From Mojavia pulchra JT2-VF2 (GTDB lineage: Bacteria > Cyanobacteriota > Cyanobacteriia > Cyanobacteriales > Nostocaceae): a stretch of DNA of 64,000 bases. The position numbers and the translations under genes are program-made. The stretch is taken from positions 286,080 to 350,079 of the forward strand of contig JAHHHN010000007.1 in NCBI GenBank assembly GCA_019359325.1, given 5' to 3'. Within the stretch, counting starts at the first letter, position 1. Every line of letters begins with the position of its first letter. The notes beneath the pieces are model-generated. The model was not told where the DNA came from. It did not search any database and saw only the letters and a program-made list of their open reading frames with translations. Below, piece by piece: positions 17,408-25,375 of this stretch.

Positions 17408-18230
17408 TAAATTCATTGAGATCGTCAGAGTCAGGATCAGCTTCTTTCGCAGATTCAATGAATGTTTCTATATCTTGTCGCCACTGCGTCCAATTACGAA
17501 CGTTACAAGCATGTTCCTTGAGATTTCCAATATCACTACCACAATGATAAGCTTGCTCTAAAAGTTTAAGGCATTGCCATTCGTTCAAGTAGTTTAATCG
17601 TTTCCGAAGAATACCTCTAATGTAGAATAGTTCCCGCATATAAGGCTTACTCTTCTCCACTTTCTTTATTTTGCAGATCCCCCCAATCTTAGACCATGCA
17701 TGGCTAACACTCTTCTGGGTTGGTTGATCGTTTTCATATTGCAAGTATTGCTGAGTTGCAACTCGCATCGCTTCCATAACTTCATCGGCGCTATGCTGTC
17801 TTAGCAGCTTCTTTAAACTCTTCAGCCCTTGCTCAGTAAGTCTATATGGCTCAACTAACTCCGCCCAAAATTCAGCTATCTGCTCAACTAAATACTGATC
17901 AAGCTCAACTAAGCCTCTTTGCCACTCCATCATCATCTCAATTTGCTCACGCCGCTCTTGAAGTTCCTCCATCTGCAAGCGCTTACGGTCAATGATGGTA
18001 GTATCTGCTAAAGTCCGATCACTTTTGCCTAGATTGCAATCTATGCAAGATGTAATGAGGTTTAATAAGTCGTTAGTACCACCGTTTGATACCGGATTGA
18101 TGTGATCCGCATGAAGAATAACATCCGGTGCCTTTTTACCGCAGTACTGACAAGTGAATTTATCTCGTTTGAAAATTTCAAAACGGGTGGACTTGGAAAT
18201 AGGCTGTCGCTCAGATTCTTGCTTGCTCAT
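17376..18230 (-). CDS. HNH endonuclease-domain protein
   Basis: The protein starts MSKQESERQPISKSTRFEIF. An upstream frame to 18314 exists but is less family-like. Residues 13-70 form an HNH domain: RDKFTCQYCG, DVILHADHINPVSNGG, NLITSCIDCNLGK, with CxxC pairs for structural zinc and the His-Asn catalytic residues. The remaining 200 residues are helical and charged, ending with an acidic tail (DSDDLNEFNEEEPSEFEK). HNH proteins of this form are common in cyanobacteria and phages; their targets are unknown. It lies first in the minus-strand run and overlaps the Mpo1-like gene. Confidence 0.85.
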   Translation of the reverse strand: MSKQESERQPISKSTRFEIFKRDKFTCQYCGKKAPDVILHADHINPVSNGGTNDLLNLITSCIDCNLGKSDRTLADTTIIDRKRLQMEELQERREQIEMMMEWQRGLVELDQYLVEQIAEFWAELVEPYRLTEQGLKSLKKLLRQHSADEVMEAMRVATQQYLQYENDQPTQKSVSHAWSKIGGICKIKKVEKSKPYMRELFYIRGILRKRLNYLNEWQCLKLLEQAYHCGSDIGNLKEHACNVRNWTQWRQDIETFIESAKEADPDSDDLNEFNEEEPSEFEK

Positions 18231-18434
18231 GTCACACTTCTTACATCTCATTCTAATATAATTCTCCAGAGAAGAAATGGCATTAAATTGCAGCGTGTCT
18301 AGATGTTTACTCACTTACTCGAAAATTTTTTGGATATTCTTTTTATGTAATAATCTTCAATGAGTAATATGAAGTGATACTCACGCAGGGAATGGCTACC
18401 GCGATCGCCAAGAATTATTACCAATTGGCGATAA

Positions 18435-18701
18435 TCATTTATCTTCACTGACAAACCAAGCTAAAGCATGGGTATCTACCACATAAATATCCATTTGTAA
18501 CTTAATCTTCCCACTGAATTGCATCTCGAAAAACTGCTTTTTCAGCTACTTCTAAATCTTCATCAGTGACAATCACATCTTTCCATAAACCTTTAATTTG
18601 AGTTTTATTTCGAGAACCTTCAAGTTGATGAATAACAGTTTTTTCAATGCTTCTAATTCTTCTTGAATAGCTTGAATCCGAAGTAAAACATACTGGCTCA
18701 T
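18435..18701 (-). pseudogene. Broken VapBC-like toxin-antitoxin remnant
   Basis: A good ribosome-binding site (AGGAGA) precedes ATG at 18701. The antitoxin reading MSQYVLLRIQAIQEELEALKK shifts frame by one base and continues as VIHQLEGSRNKTQIKGLW to IQWED and TAA at 18502. A PIN-domain start follows at 18494 (MDIYVVDTHALAWFVSEDK) and stops after 19 residues. The first active-site Asp is present, but the rest of the PIN domain is gone. The remnant is not functional. Confidence 0.75.
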
Positions 18702-18816
18702 GATCAATATTCTCCTAAAGTGCAGTTAGCATTAACATTACCTTGAGTAAAGCGCAAAAACAAAAATTAGGCTGAATCCTCTCTGCGCCTCCTTTGTCTC
18801 TGCGTGAGCTACCTCC

Positions 18817-18870
18817 CTAATACGGAGACAAAACGCTTCCCAATCTTTCACGCCCCAAGCGATCGCTCAC
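18817..18870 (-). pseudogene. Duplicated last 17 codons of the amidohydrolase gene
   Basis: The minus strand reads VSDRLGRERLGSVLSPY followed by TAG. This matches the C-terminus of the intact amidohydrolase (VSDRLGREKLGTVLSPC, stop at 19569). The 54-bp duplicate lies on the far side of the RelE/ParE-like toxin-antitoxin pair, suggesting insertion or rearrangement at the 3' end of that gene. Confidence 0.8.
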
Positions 18871-18908
18871 TTCTTACAGTTGTTAGCATAGCCCTCATAA
18901 ACTCATCC

Positions 18909-19172
18909 TCACGGCTCATACGCCTCACTGCGATGGGCGATCGCCACAACAAATACCTGCATCAGTTCATCGTCTATCGTATAGATCACCCTGTAGTCGC
19001 CGATTCGGTAACGATAGTACCCTGCATAATCTCCCTTGAGGGCTTTGACGTTGGGGTGGAACTGGGGAGTTTGCTCTAGTTGCTGCAAACATCGGGCAAT
19101 TTTCTTCGCTAGGGCTTTGTCAGCACTGATATAAATTTTTTGAGCATCAGGGTGCAGAAGAACTTCATACAT
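18909..19172 (-). CDS. RelE/ParE-family toxin
   Basis: The 87-residue basic protein has the family layout: an N-terminal helical region (HPDAQKIYISADKALAKKI), the segment LKGDYAGYYRYRIGDYRVIY with Arg residues typical of RelE/ParE toxins, and a C-terminal strand VFVVAIAHRSEAYEP. RelE members cut mRNA on the ribosome; ParE members inhibit gyrase. The sequence does not settle which. Its start overlaps the upstream antitoxin gene by eight bases, the usual antitoxin-first order. Confidence 0.85.
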   Translation of the reverse strand: MYEVLLHPDAQKIYISADKALAKKIARCLQQLEQTPQFHPNVKALKGDYAGYYRYRIGDYRVIYTIDDELMQVFVVAIAHRSEAYEP

Positions 19173-19440
19173 CAGAGCGAAGACTTCTCCAGTTTGTGTA
19201 ATCAGTTTTAGGGGTTGCTTGATTTTGCTTAATTCGCTCTAGCAAGCCAGGAATTGCCAATAGTTCTTGGGTTGCAGCTTCGCTTTCAGCATTTGCTAAG
19301 TAAGCTGCAAAATCAGTAAGCACCTGTAATCGCTCTGGCGATAGTTGCTTGAGTAATTCATTAAGCTGGCGCTGCAACTCTGCCACAGATACCAAATCTG
19401 CTGACGGCTTATCTTCTATTGGGGAATTATCCGTATTCAT
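19165..19440 (-). CDS. Antitoxin of the RelE/ParE-like pair
   Basis: The 91-residue protein starts MNTDNSPIEDKPSADLVSV. A leucine-rich helical part (LQRQLNELLKQLSPERLQVL) is followed by a segment common in cyanobacterial antitoxins (LAIPGLLERIKQNQATPKTDYTNWRSLRSDV). It overlaps the toxin gene by eight bases. Such antitoxins usually bind their own promoter; the operator was not identified. Confidence 0.7.
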   Translation of the reverse strand: MNTDNSPIEDKPSADLVSVAELQRQLNELLKQLSPERLQVLTDFAAYLANAESEAATQELLAIPGLLERIKQNQATPKTDYTNWRSLRSDV

Positions 19441-19568
19441 CGCCTGCTTTGCAACTTCAAGGTTTAGTGTCTATTGTAAAGCAACCAATTTGAGGAAAAC
19501 ATTTTTTGCTAGCTCGAAGGCTTACGCGATTCTTTGCGCCTCTGCGTCTGGAGCGTGACATAACCTGA

Positions 19569-21275
19569 TTAACACGGAGACAACACAGTTCCCAATTTTT
19601 CACGCCCCAAGCGATCGCTCACCTTCCCCTCACATAAAACCCGAACTCCATTAATATAAACCGCTTGCATAATCTCATCTGAACCGCGCTTCACCATCCG
19701 AGGTTCACCATCCAGCACTGGATCTGATATTTGAACTTGTGGGCTAATTGGCTGATTTAAAGCATTGGGATCGAGTATAACTATATCTGCTTTCGCACCA
19801 ACTTTCAGCACTCCCGTATCAAGACGAAACCAACTAGCAGGTTCTCCCGTGACACGATAAATCGCAGCTTCCGGTGAAAGGAAACTCGTGGCGATCGCTT
19901 GTTTGAGCAAAGATAAAGCACCATCATAGTAGCCAAGGTTACGCACATGAGCGCCAGCATCAGTAAAACCAGGGAAAATATAAGGATGTTGCATCATAGC
20001 CAAACGAGGTTTTAAGCGATCGTTGGCTCCTGTAGCCACCCAGCGCAAATCTGTATCGTAAGTCTGCAACGCCTGAATGAAAAAATCCACTGGTTCCTGC
20101 TGCTTTTGGTGGGCAATTTCAGCAAAGCTTAACCCTTGCCAATTTGTTTTGGGACAGTCAACAACTTCCATCAAATCTAACTGACGATGGAATGATTTAC
20201 GCCAATTACTGTTCCATTCTTGGCGAAATTGGCGGCGAAAACCTTCAGATTGCCATAGTTGTTGCCGTTCCTGTCGTGACTTACAACCATTAAGTTGTGC
20301 GCCTGTCGAGAATTCTTCAAACAAAGGGGTGACAGGGCCATCTGAGTAAATTGTGAAGGGTTCGGTTAATGTTTGAAAGCGAACATTACCGTTTAGAATC
20401 CGGTTCCAGATAAACAGAATGGGGGAAAATATTCGCCATAGTTTGCGATCGTGTACAGCATCCAAGGCTGAGAGAACAGTTAGCCGCAGTGGTTTTTGTC
20501 CAATCCCCGATCCCATCCGCAGAATGTCTATAAAGGAAGCCAGCTTTTGTAAATTGGGAGTGACTTGAAAAACGCGATCGCTTTGTTGACAGAGTTTGGC
20601 TAGCATCGCATATTCTTTTAAGTTGGCGTGTTGAGAAGGAATTGTGCAACCTTGCCATTCTCCACTCATCCGATGCCAAGGAAACATATCAATAGAAACG
20701 CCAACAAATCCAGCATCTAAAGCATCTGCCGTAATTTGCTGCATAATTTTTAGATCGAATTTGCTTGGCTGAACAGTTAAACTACGTTCCAATCCCATAA
20801 CATAAGCGCGTAATGCACTATGACCAAATAAAGGCGCAACATTGGGGCCAAGTGGTAACTGTTGCAAATGGTGTAAATATTCTGCTGGTGTCTGCCAGGA
20901 AACCGACTTTTTCAGCCATTTATCAATCAGGCGATGAGAAAGCGTTTCCACTCTTTGAAAAATATCTGCCAGCATTTGGGGTTCACCGATCGCAATCGAC
21001 AAACTACAATTGCCAATGACAACGCTGGTAACACCATGACGCACTGATTCGCTCAGTCCCGGTGCAATTTCCAACTCTAAATCGTAGTGGGTGTGAATAT
21101 CGATAAATCCTGGTGTAACCCAAAGTTTGGAAGCATCAACCACTTCACGGGTTTCAACAGGTAAACAAGGAGCGATCGCCACAATTCGGCCATTTTGAAT
21201 CCCAATATCACCGCGAACAGGTGCAGATCCTAAACCATCGAAAATTAACCCGTTTTGAATCAGCAAATCCAACAT
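19569..21275 (-). CDS. Amidohydrolase, D-aminoacylase / N-acyl-D-amino-acid deacylase-like
   Basis: The 568-residue protein starts MLDLLIQNGLIFDGLGSAP. It carries the metal-dependent hydrolase motif PGFIDIHTHYDLELE, and GVTSVVIGNCSLS, as in N-acyl-D-amino-acid deacylases. The C-terminal part shows FTDAGAHVRNLGYYDGALSL with a probable catalytic Asp, then VGAKADIVILDPNAL. Relatives remove acyl groups from D-amino acids; other cyclic-amide substrates are possible. It is a single gene on the minus strand. Its last 17 codons are duplicated at 18817-18870. Confidence 0.8.
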   Translation of the reverse strand: MLDLLIQNGLIFDGLGSAPVRGDIGIQNGRIVAIAPCLPVETREVVDASKLWVTPGFIDIHTHYDLELEIAPGLSESVRHGVTSVVIGNCSLSIAIGEPQMLADIFQRVETLSHRLIDKWLKKSVSWQTPAEYLHHLQQLPLGPNVAPLFGHSALRAYVMGLERSLTVQPSKFDLKIMQQITADALDAGFVGVSIDMFPWHRMSGEWQGCTIPSQHANLKEYAMLAKLCQQSDRVFQVTPNLQKLASFIDILRMGSGIGQKPLRLTVLSALDAVHDRKLWRIFSPILFIWNRILNGNVRFQTLTEPFTIYSDGPVTPLFEEFSTGAQLNGCKSRQERQQLWQSEGFRRQFRQEWNSNWRKSFHRQLDLMEVVDCPKTNWQGLSFAEIAHQKQQEPVDFFIQALQTYDTDLRWVATGANDRLKPRLAMMQHPYIFPGFTDAGAHVRNLGYYDGALSLLKQAIATSFLSPEAAIYRVTGEPASWFRLDTGVLKVGAKADIVILDPNALNQPISPQVQISDPVLDGEPRMVKRGSDEIMQAVYINGVRVLCEGKVSDRLGREKLGTVLSPC

Positions 21276-21545
21276 GATTCTTTGTTGCCCTTTGGTTGTT
21301 CTTGGATCTGTTTAGGGTAATTATAGGCAGGGAGTTTATTAAAAATGGCGATCGCTTGTTCTTGAATCATATTGTCAACCTGCCGATAGCCTCTCGATCC
21401 CGCGATCGCTCAGTAGTATAAAAGCTCTAGATTTGCTCGCTGTTTCCCTGGTTTGTACCCAGTAAAGGCAAGGCTAACATCTTTAAAACCCTTTGTGTTT
21501 ATTGCATACGACTTTTATCAAAGGGGGAAATTTCACTTAAAGCTG

Positions 21546-21576
21546 AACATACCCGATATAAATAGTCGGGTATGTT
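21546..21576 (+). promoter_or_regulatory. Perfect 11-bp inverted repeat upstream of threonine synthase
   Basis: AACATACCCGA (21546-21556) and TCGGGTATGTT (21566-21576) are exact complements with a nine-base AT-rich loop, starting 97 bases before the threonine synthase ATG. It could be an operator or a leader hairpin. A weak T-rich stretch follows (GGTATTTTT), so attenuation cannot be excluded. Confidence 0.5.
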
Positions 21577-21642
21577 TGACTGGTATTTTTACTCGTGTTA
21601 GTATCAGGCGACAGCCGACAGACAAACAGGGAAAGCTAGTTT

Positions 21643-22947
21643 ATGACTCAGACAAAATCCGCACATACTCAAGCAGCCACTACATCCTTTCAAGCCTTGA
21701 AGTGTAAGGAATGCGGCGAGGAATATGAACTTAAAGCCAACCATGTTTGTGAGTTATGCTTTGGGCCTTTAGAAGTCAAGTATGACTATGATGCCCTACG
21801 CCTTTCTGTCAGCCGTGAAAAAATTCAAGCTGGCCCAAATTCTATTTGGCGCTACCGTCCCTTTTTGCCTGTCGCAACTGACAATGTTATAGATGTGGGA
21901 ACTGGTATGACTCCCCTGGTTCGTTCCCACCGTCTGGCACGTCGTCTGGGTTTAAACAAGCTTTATATTAAAAATGATGCTGTGAATATGCCCACCCTAA
22001 GTTTTAAAGACCGGGTGGTTTCAGTTGCCTTGACTAGAGCGCGTGAGTTGGGTTTCACCACTGTTTCTTGTGCCAGCACTGGTAACTTGGCAAATTCTAC
22101 AGCTGCGATCGCGGCTCATGCAGGGTTAGACTGCTGTGTTTTCATCCCCGCAGATTTAGAAGCTGGTAAAGTTCTAGGCAGCCTGATTTATAGCCCTACC
22201 TTGATGGCAGTGAAAGGCAATTACGATCAGGTAAATCGTCTCTGCTCGGAGGTAGCAAATACACATGGCTGGGGTTTTGTCAATATTAATTTGCGCCCCT
22301 ACTACTCTGAAGGCTCTAAGACGCTGGGCTTTGAAGTTGCTGAACAACTAGGCTGGGAATTACCTGACCATATCGTTGCCCCTCTAGCTTCTGGATCGCT
22401 ATTTACCAAAATTTATAAGGGTTTCAAAGAATTCGTAGAAGTTGGTTTGGTAGAAGGCAAAGATGTCCGTTTCAGCGGGGCGCAAGCCGAAGGTTGTTCA
22501 CCTATCGCTCAAGCCTTCAAAGAAGATCGGGACTTTATTAAACCAGTGAAACCGAATACGATTGCTAAATCAATTGCGATCGGTAACCCAGCAGATGGTG
22601 TTTATGCTGTGGAGATAGCTAAGAAAACTGGCGGTAACATCGAATCAGTTAATGATGCAGAAATCATTGAAGGAATTAAGTTGCTGGCAGAAACAGAAGG
22701 CATCTTCACTGAAACAGCTGGTGGTACAACCGTTGCAGTTCTGAAAAAATTAGTAGAAGCTGGCAAAATTGATCCAGATGAGACTACTGTGGTTTACATT
22801 ACTGGCAATGGTTTAAAAACCCAAGAAGCATTACAAGGCTATATTGGCGAACCTTTGACAATTGATGCCAAACTCGATAGTTTTGAACGGGCGTTAGAGC
22901 GATCGCGCACACTTGATCGTTTGGAATGGCAGCAAGTCCTCGTTTAA
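21643..22947 (+). CDS. thrC: Threonine synthase
   Basis: This 434-residue PLP enzyme converts O-phosphohomoserine to threonine in the cytoplasm. A small zinc-ribbon-like N-terminus is visible (KCKECGEEY...HVCELCFG, residues about 20-42). The PLP lysine lies in MPTLSFKDRVVSVAL (near residue 122). The phosphate-binding and cofactor loop regions are CASTGNLANSTAA and ITGNGLKTQE. Length and motifs match the plant/cyanobacterial class with the N-terminal extension. The ATG at 21643 follows GGGAAAG. A MoaD/ThiS-like gene lies 119 bases downstream on the same strand. The 367-bp upstream region holds the inverted repeat described separately. Confidence 0.95.
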   Translation: MTQTKSAHTQAATTSFQALKCKECGEEYELKANHVCELCFGPLEVKYDYDALRLSVSREKIQAGPNSIWRYRPFLPVATDNVIDVGTGMTPLVRSHRLARRLGLNKLYIKNDAVNMPTLSFKDRVVSVALTRARELGFTTVSCASTGNLANSTAAIAAHAGLDCCVFIPADLEAGKVLGSLIYSPTLMAVKGNYDQVNRLCSEVANTHGWGFVNINLRPYYSEGSKTLGFEVAEQLGWELPDHIVAPLASGSLFTKIYKGFKEFVEVGLVEGKDVRFSGAQAEGCSPIAQAFKEDRDFIKPVKPNTIAKSIAIGNPADGVYAVEIAKKTGGNIESVNDAEIIEGIKLLAETEGIFTETAGGTTVAVLKKLVEAGKIDPDETTVVYITGNGLKTQEALQGYIGEPLTIDAKLDSFERALERSRTLDRLEWQQVLV

Positions 22948-23066
22948 ACAATGTAAACGCCTAGAGAGCGTTTTCCCGAAAGGTAGGATAAAGGATAAAG
23001 ACTGAAACAATTTAGTCTTGACTCCTAATACTTCACACCTGATATTTCACACTTCATACTTCAACT

Positions 23067-23342
23067 ATGTCTGTAACAGTTTTAGTTCCCACGGCTCTTC
23101 AGAAATTTACCAATAACCAAGCTACGCTAGAATGCAGCGGCAATACTATTGCGGAACTGTTCGATTCCTTAGAGCATAGCTGTCCTGGTATTAAGTCACG
23201 CTTGTGCGATGAAGAGGGAAAACCACGGCGATTTTTGAATTTGTATGTCAATAGCGAAGATATTCGCTTTTTGGATGGGACAAGTACACCCCTTAAAGAT
23301 GGCGATGAAGTAAGTATTGTCCCTGCTGTTGCAGGTGGTTGA
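23067..23342 (+). CDS. MoaD/ThiS-family sulfur carrier protein
   Basis: The 91-residue ubiquitin-fold protein starts [15 protein letters not shown] and ends PAVAGG. The terminal Gly-Gly is the site where this family is adenylated and thiocarboxylated to carry sulfur. The segment [16 protein letters not shown] is typical. Its position next to threonine synthase is reminiscent of CysO-type carriers for cysteine synthesis. A molybdopterin or thiamin role is also possible because no partner enzyme is adjacent. A strong terminator follows. Confidence 0.85.
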   Translation: MSVTVLVPTALQKFTNNQATLECSGNTIAELFDSLEHSCPGIKSRLCDEEGKPRRFLNLYVNSEDIRFLDGTSTPLKDGDEVSIVPAVAGG

Positions 23343-23379
23343 TAGAGAGAAGTTCTAAATTTGCTAAGTATATATCTTT

Positions 23380-23412
23380 AAGCGTGCTTTAATAGCACGC
23401 TTATGCTTTTTT
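23380..23412 (+). terminator. Rho-independent terminator after the sulfur carrier gene
   Basis: TAAGCGTGCT (23380-23389) pairs exactly with AGCACGCTTA (23394-23403) around a four-base loop. A T-rich tail with six T's follows at 23407-23412. It lies about 38 bases after the stop codon. Confidence 0.9.
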
Positions 23413-23433
23413 ATGGGTTGTGGTTAAGAGTCA

Positions 23434-23566
23434 TGATATCATGTCCGTTTAAATAACCGTCATTGCGACCGAAGGGAAGCAATCCCAAAAACTTTGCGAT
23501 TGCGTCGTTTGACTTCGTTCCACTCGCAATGACATATTCAGGGTGATTTGCCGGACATCATATGAT
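23434..23566. mobile_element. MITE-like element, copy 1 (133 bp)
   Basis: It matches 24893-25025 in inverted orientation with one mismatch over 133 bp. Each copy has imperfect terminal inverted repeats (TGATATCATGTCCG at one end, ATCATATGATGTCCG as complement of the other). The inside contains the GATTGC/GCAATC-type palindromic sequence seen widely in bacterial repeats. No ORF is present, so movement would need a transposase in trans. Confidence 0.8.
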
Positions 23567-23603
23567 TTGTCATTTGCCATTAGGTATTTGTAGGATTTAG
23601 GCA

Positions 23604-23912
23604 CTATACATGCAAATAATCCTGGGTTAAAAATAGCTTGATTGCAGCCACGATCGCTACCACCCCATTTCGACTGAGCAAGTTGGCAACAAAATCAATC
23701 CGCCGGACATTGATATCCCGATCTTGTTTACTAAATCCAAGTCCTTGAGATAAATGGGTGCGAACGACATCACCATCAAGTAATTCTACTCGGCAACCCC
23801 GCGATCGCAATTCTTGGGCAACAGATGAAGCGATCGTTGTTTTAACCGCCCCACTTAACTCTGTCAGCCAGAGGATTATACCTTGATGGTTCATAACTCG
23901 CTTTTTCTTCAT
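23604..23912 (-). pseudogene. Truncated adenylylsulfate kinase (cysC) remnant
   Basis: The 102-residue ORF keeps the N-terminal half of APS kinase: [20 protein letters not shown], then [21 protein letters not shown] and [12 protein letters not shown]. The Walker A loop normally reads GLSGAGKTT; here two glycines are replaced (Glu and Val). Homology stops after GVVAIVAAI; about 70 residues of the family are missing. It is non-functional as a kinase. It lies between the two inverted MITE-like copies. Confidence 0.85.
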
Positions 23913-23947
23913 CTATGGAAGAGTGCGATCGCACTAAATCCCCGCTT

Positions 23948-24394
23948 CTAGCTGTTTATGCTATTGGGGTGAACAATAGTAATTCCTTCAACTTCTACAA
24001 AGTCTTTTGGGTTTAAAGTCAGAATATGGCTGATGTTATGGGTAAGCACTACTGCTTGTATGCGTAAATCGTGGGTGCGTTCCCCGGAAATCTTGTGAGT
24101 TGTAGCGAGGCTAAACCAAAAGCGAAATACATCTGGTGTTTCTTCTAGCCACTCAAACTGATTTATGAGCATTTGCACCGTTCGTTTGGTTTCTTCTGGT
24201 GTCCATCCAAATCCATTTACAGGTACAGGACGGATGGCTACAACCCAAAATTCAATTAAAACTTGAGATGTAATAAAACATTGATGGTTATTAGATATTA
24301 GATACCTGATTGTGTGATCGACAAGATTATAATCGGGTGAAGCTATATCCCTGGAGCGTAAAAGGATATTGGTATCTAATAAATAATCGGTCAT
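23948..24394 (-). CDS. PIN-domain toxin (VapC family)
   Basis: The 148-residue protein starts MTDYLLDTNILLRSRD, with the first catalytic Asp in LLDTNIL. Glu in VLIEFWVV and Asp in ERTHDLRIQAVVL complete the acidic RNase site, and a terminal region HILTLNPKDF is typical of PIN proteins. VapC toxins cut tRNA or rRNA. Its ATG overlaps the antitoxin stop by four bases (ATGA). The pair lies inside the MITE-bounded segment. Confidence 0.85.
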   Translation of the reverse strand: MTDYLLDTNILLRSRDIASPDYNLVDHTIRYLISNNHQCFITSQVLIEFWVVAIRPVPVNGFGWTPEETKRTVQMLINQFEWLEETPDVFRFWFSLATTHKISGERTHDLRIQAVVLTHNISHILTLNPKDFVEVEGITIVHPNSINS

Positions 24395-24630
24395 ACTTCA
24401 TCATCGTAAATATTTTCTCGACGCAGAGCTTCATCAGAAAGGTTGGCATAGCTTTTTGGTGCTGTATCTATCCACTCCTGCCAAAGTAATAATCTCTCCG
24501 ATGATGTTTGAGGTTTACTGTTTAGTAACGTTAAATGCTTGTTACTCAGTTTTTCTTGAAAAAGTTTTTGCTCTTCGGGGGAGAGATTTAGTACCACTTC
24601 TACAAGGGAATTAACAAGTTGTACATTCAT
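24391..24630 (-). CDS. Antitoxin partner of the PIN toxin
   Basis: The 79-residue protein starts MNVQLVNSLVEVVLNLSPEE; a longer form from 24645 adds five residues. The N-terminal helix ending in LSPEEQKLFQEKL and the acidic C-terminus (LSDEALRRENIYDDEV) match cyanobacterial antitoxins coupled to PIN toxins. It overlaps the toxin gene by four bases. Autoregulation is likely by family, but no operator was identified. Confidence 0.7.
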   Translation of the reverse strand: MNVQLVNSLVEVVLNLSPEEQKLFQEKLSNKHLTLLNSKPQTSSERLLLWQEWIDTAPKSYANLSDEALRRENIYDDEV

Positions 24631-24892
24631 AGTTGTGTATACCAATTCACCGAGTCAGTCTATGCGATGAGCTTTTGCCCTGCCCTTGTGCCGCTTTACT
24701 ATAATACTGGTTATTGCCTCTACCAATCGCCTCAATGACCACATCGGACAAAGATCCAAGTCGAAACGAGGATCTTTGTTCTATATAATTAATAGTTATG
24801 CAGAGTCGTGAGAGTGGCGATCGCTACTACCGATGAAGGCTGAGCAAGGTCGATTTTTGCAATGCTCATGCATCAAAGTTGCTCTTCGATAC

Positions 24893-25025
24893 ATCATATG
24901 ATGTCCGGCAAATCACCCTGAATATGTCATTGCGAGTGGAACGAAGTCAAACGACGCAATCGCAAAGTTTTTGGGATTGCTTCCCTTCGGTCGCAATCAC
25001 GGTTATTTAAACGGACATGATATCA
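24893..25025. mobile_element. MITE-like element, copy 2 (133 bp, inverted relative to copy 1)
   Basis: It is the reverse complement of 23434-23566 apart from one base (GTGATTG against GTCATTG). The two copies enclose the APS-kinase remnant and the PIN toxin-antitoxin pair, a 1.3-kb segment. The region 25026-25375 beyond it holds no gene and contains the upstream region of the antiporter. Confidence 0.8.
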
Positions 25026-25375
25026 AAGGTGCAGGACGATGCAGCAAAGTTAGATTAAAGTACGATTCCTATACGGGGGCAATGACTTATACTGCACTAA
25101 ATAATTGTTACTAGTCAAAAATAAGACAAATATATACGATGCGTTCACCAAGGCGAGCATTGTAAAATTCATTACGCTAATAATTAGCAAAATTTTGGCG
25201 CTTGCCTGATTTTTGCTCATGCTTCCTCTGCTTCTTTTTCCTCTCTTCCCTAACTATATGAACATTTAGCAATAAATATGCAAATTTTGTCTTTCTTACA
25301 CCAATAACCTGAGCGAAGATATATAAAAATTTGTATGCTGAGGTTTATAGGTCTTAATAGTTTATTTTCAAACTG

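Noticed and set aside
21453..21707. 84-codon frame overlapping the threonine synthase start
   Set aside because: It overlaps a certain gene in another frame and covers the promoter and inverted repeat.
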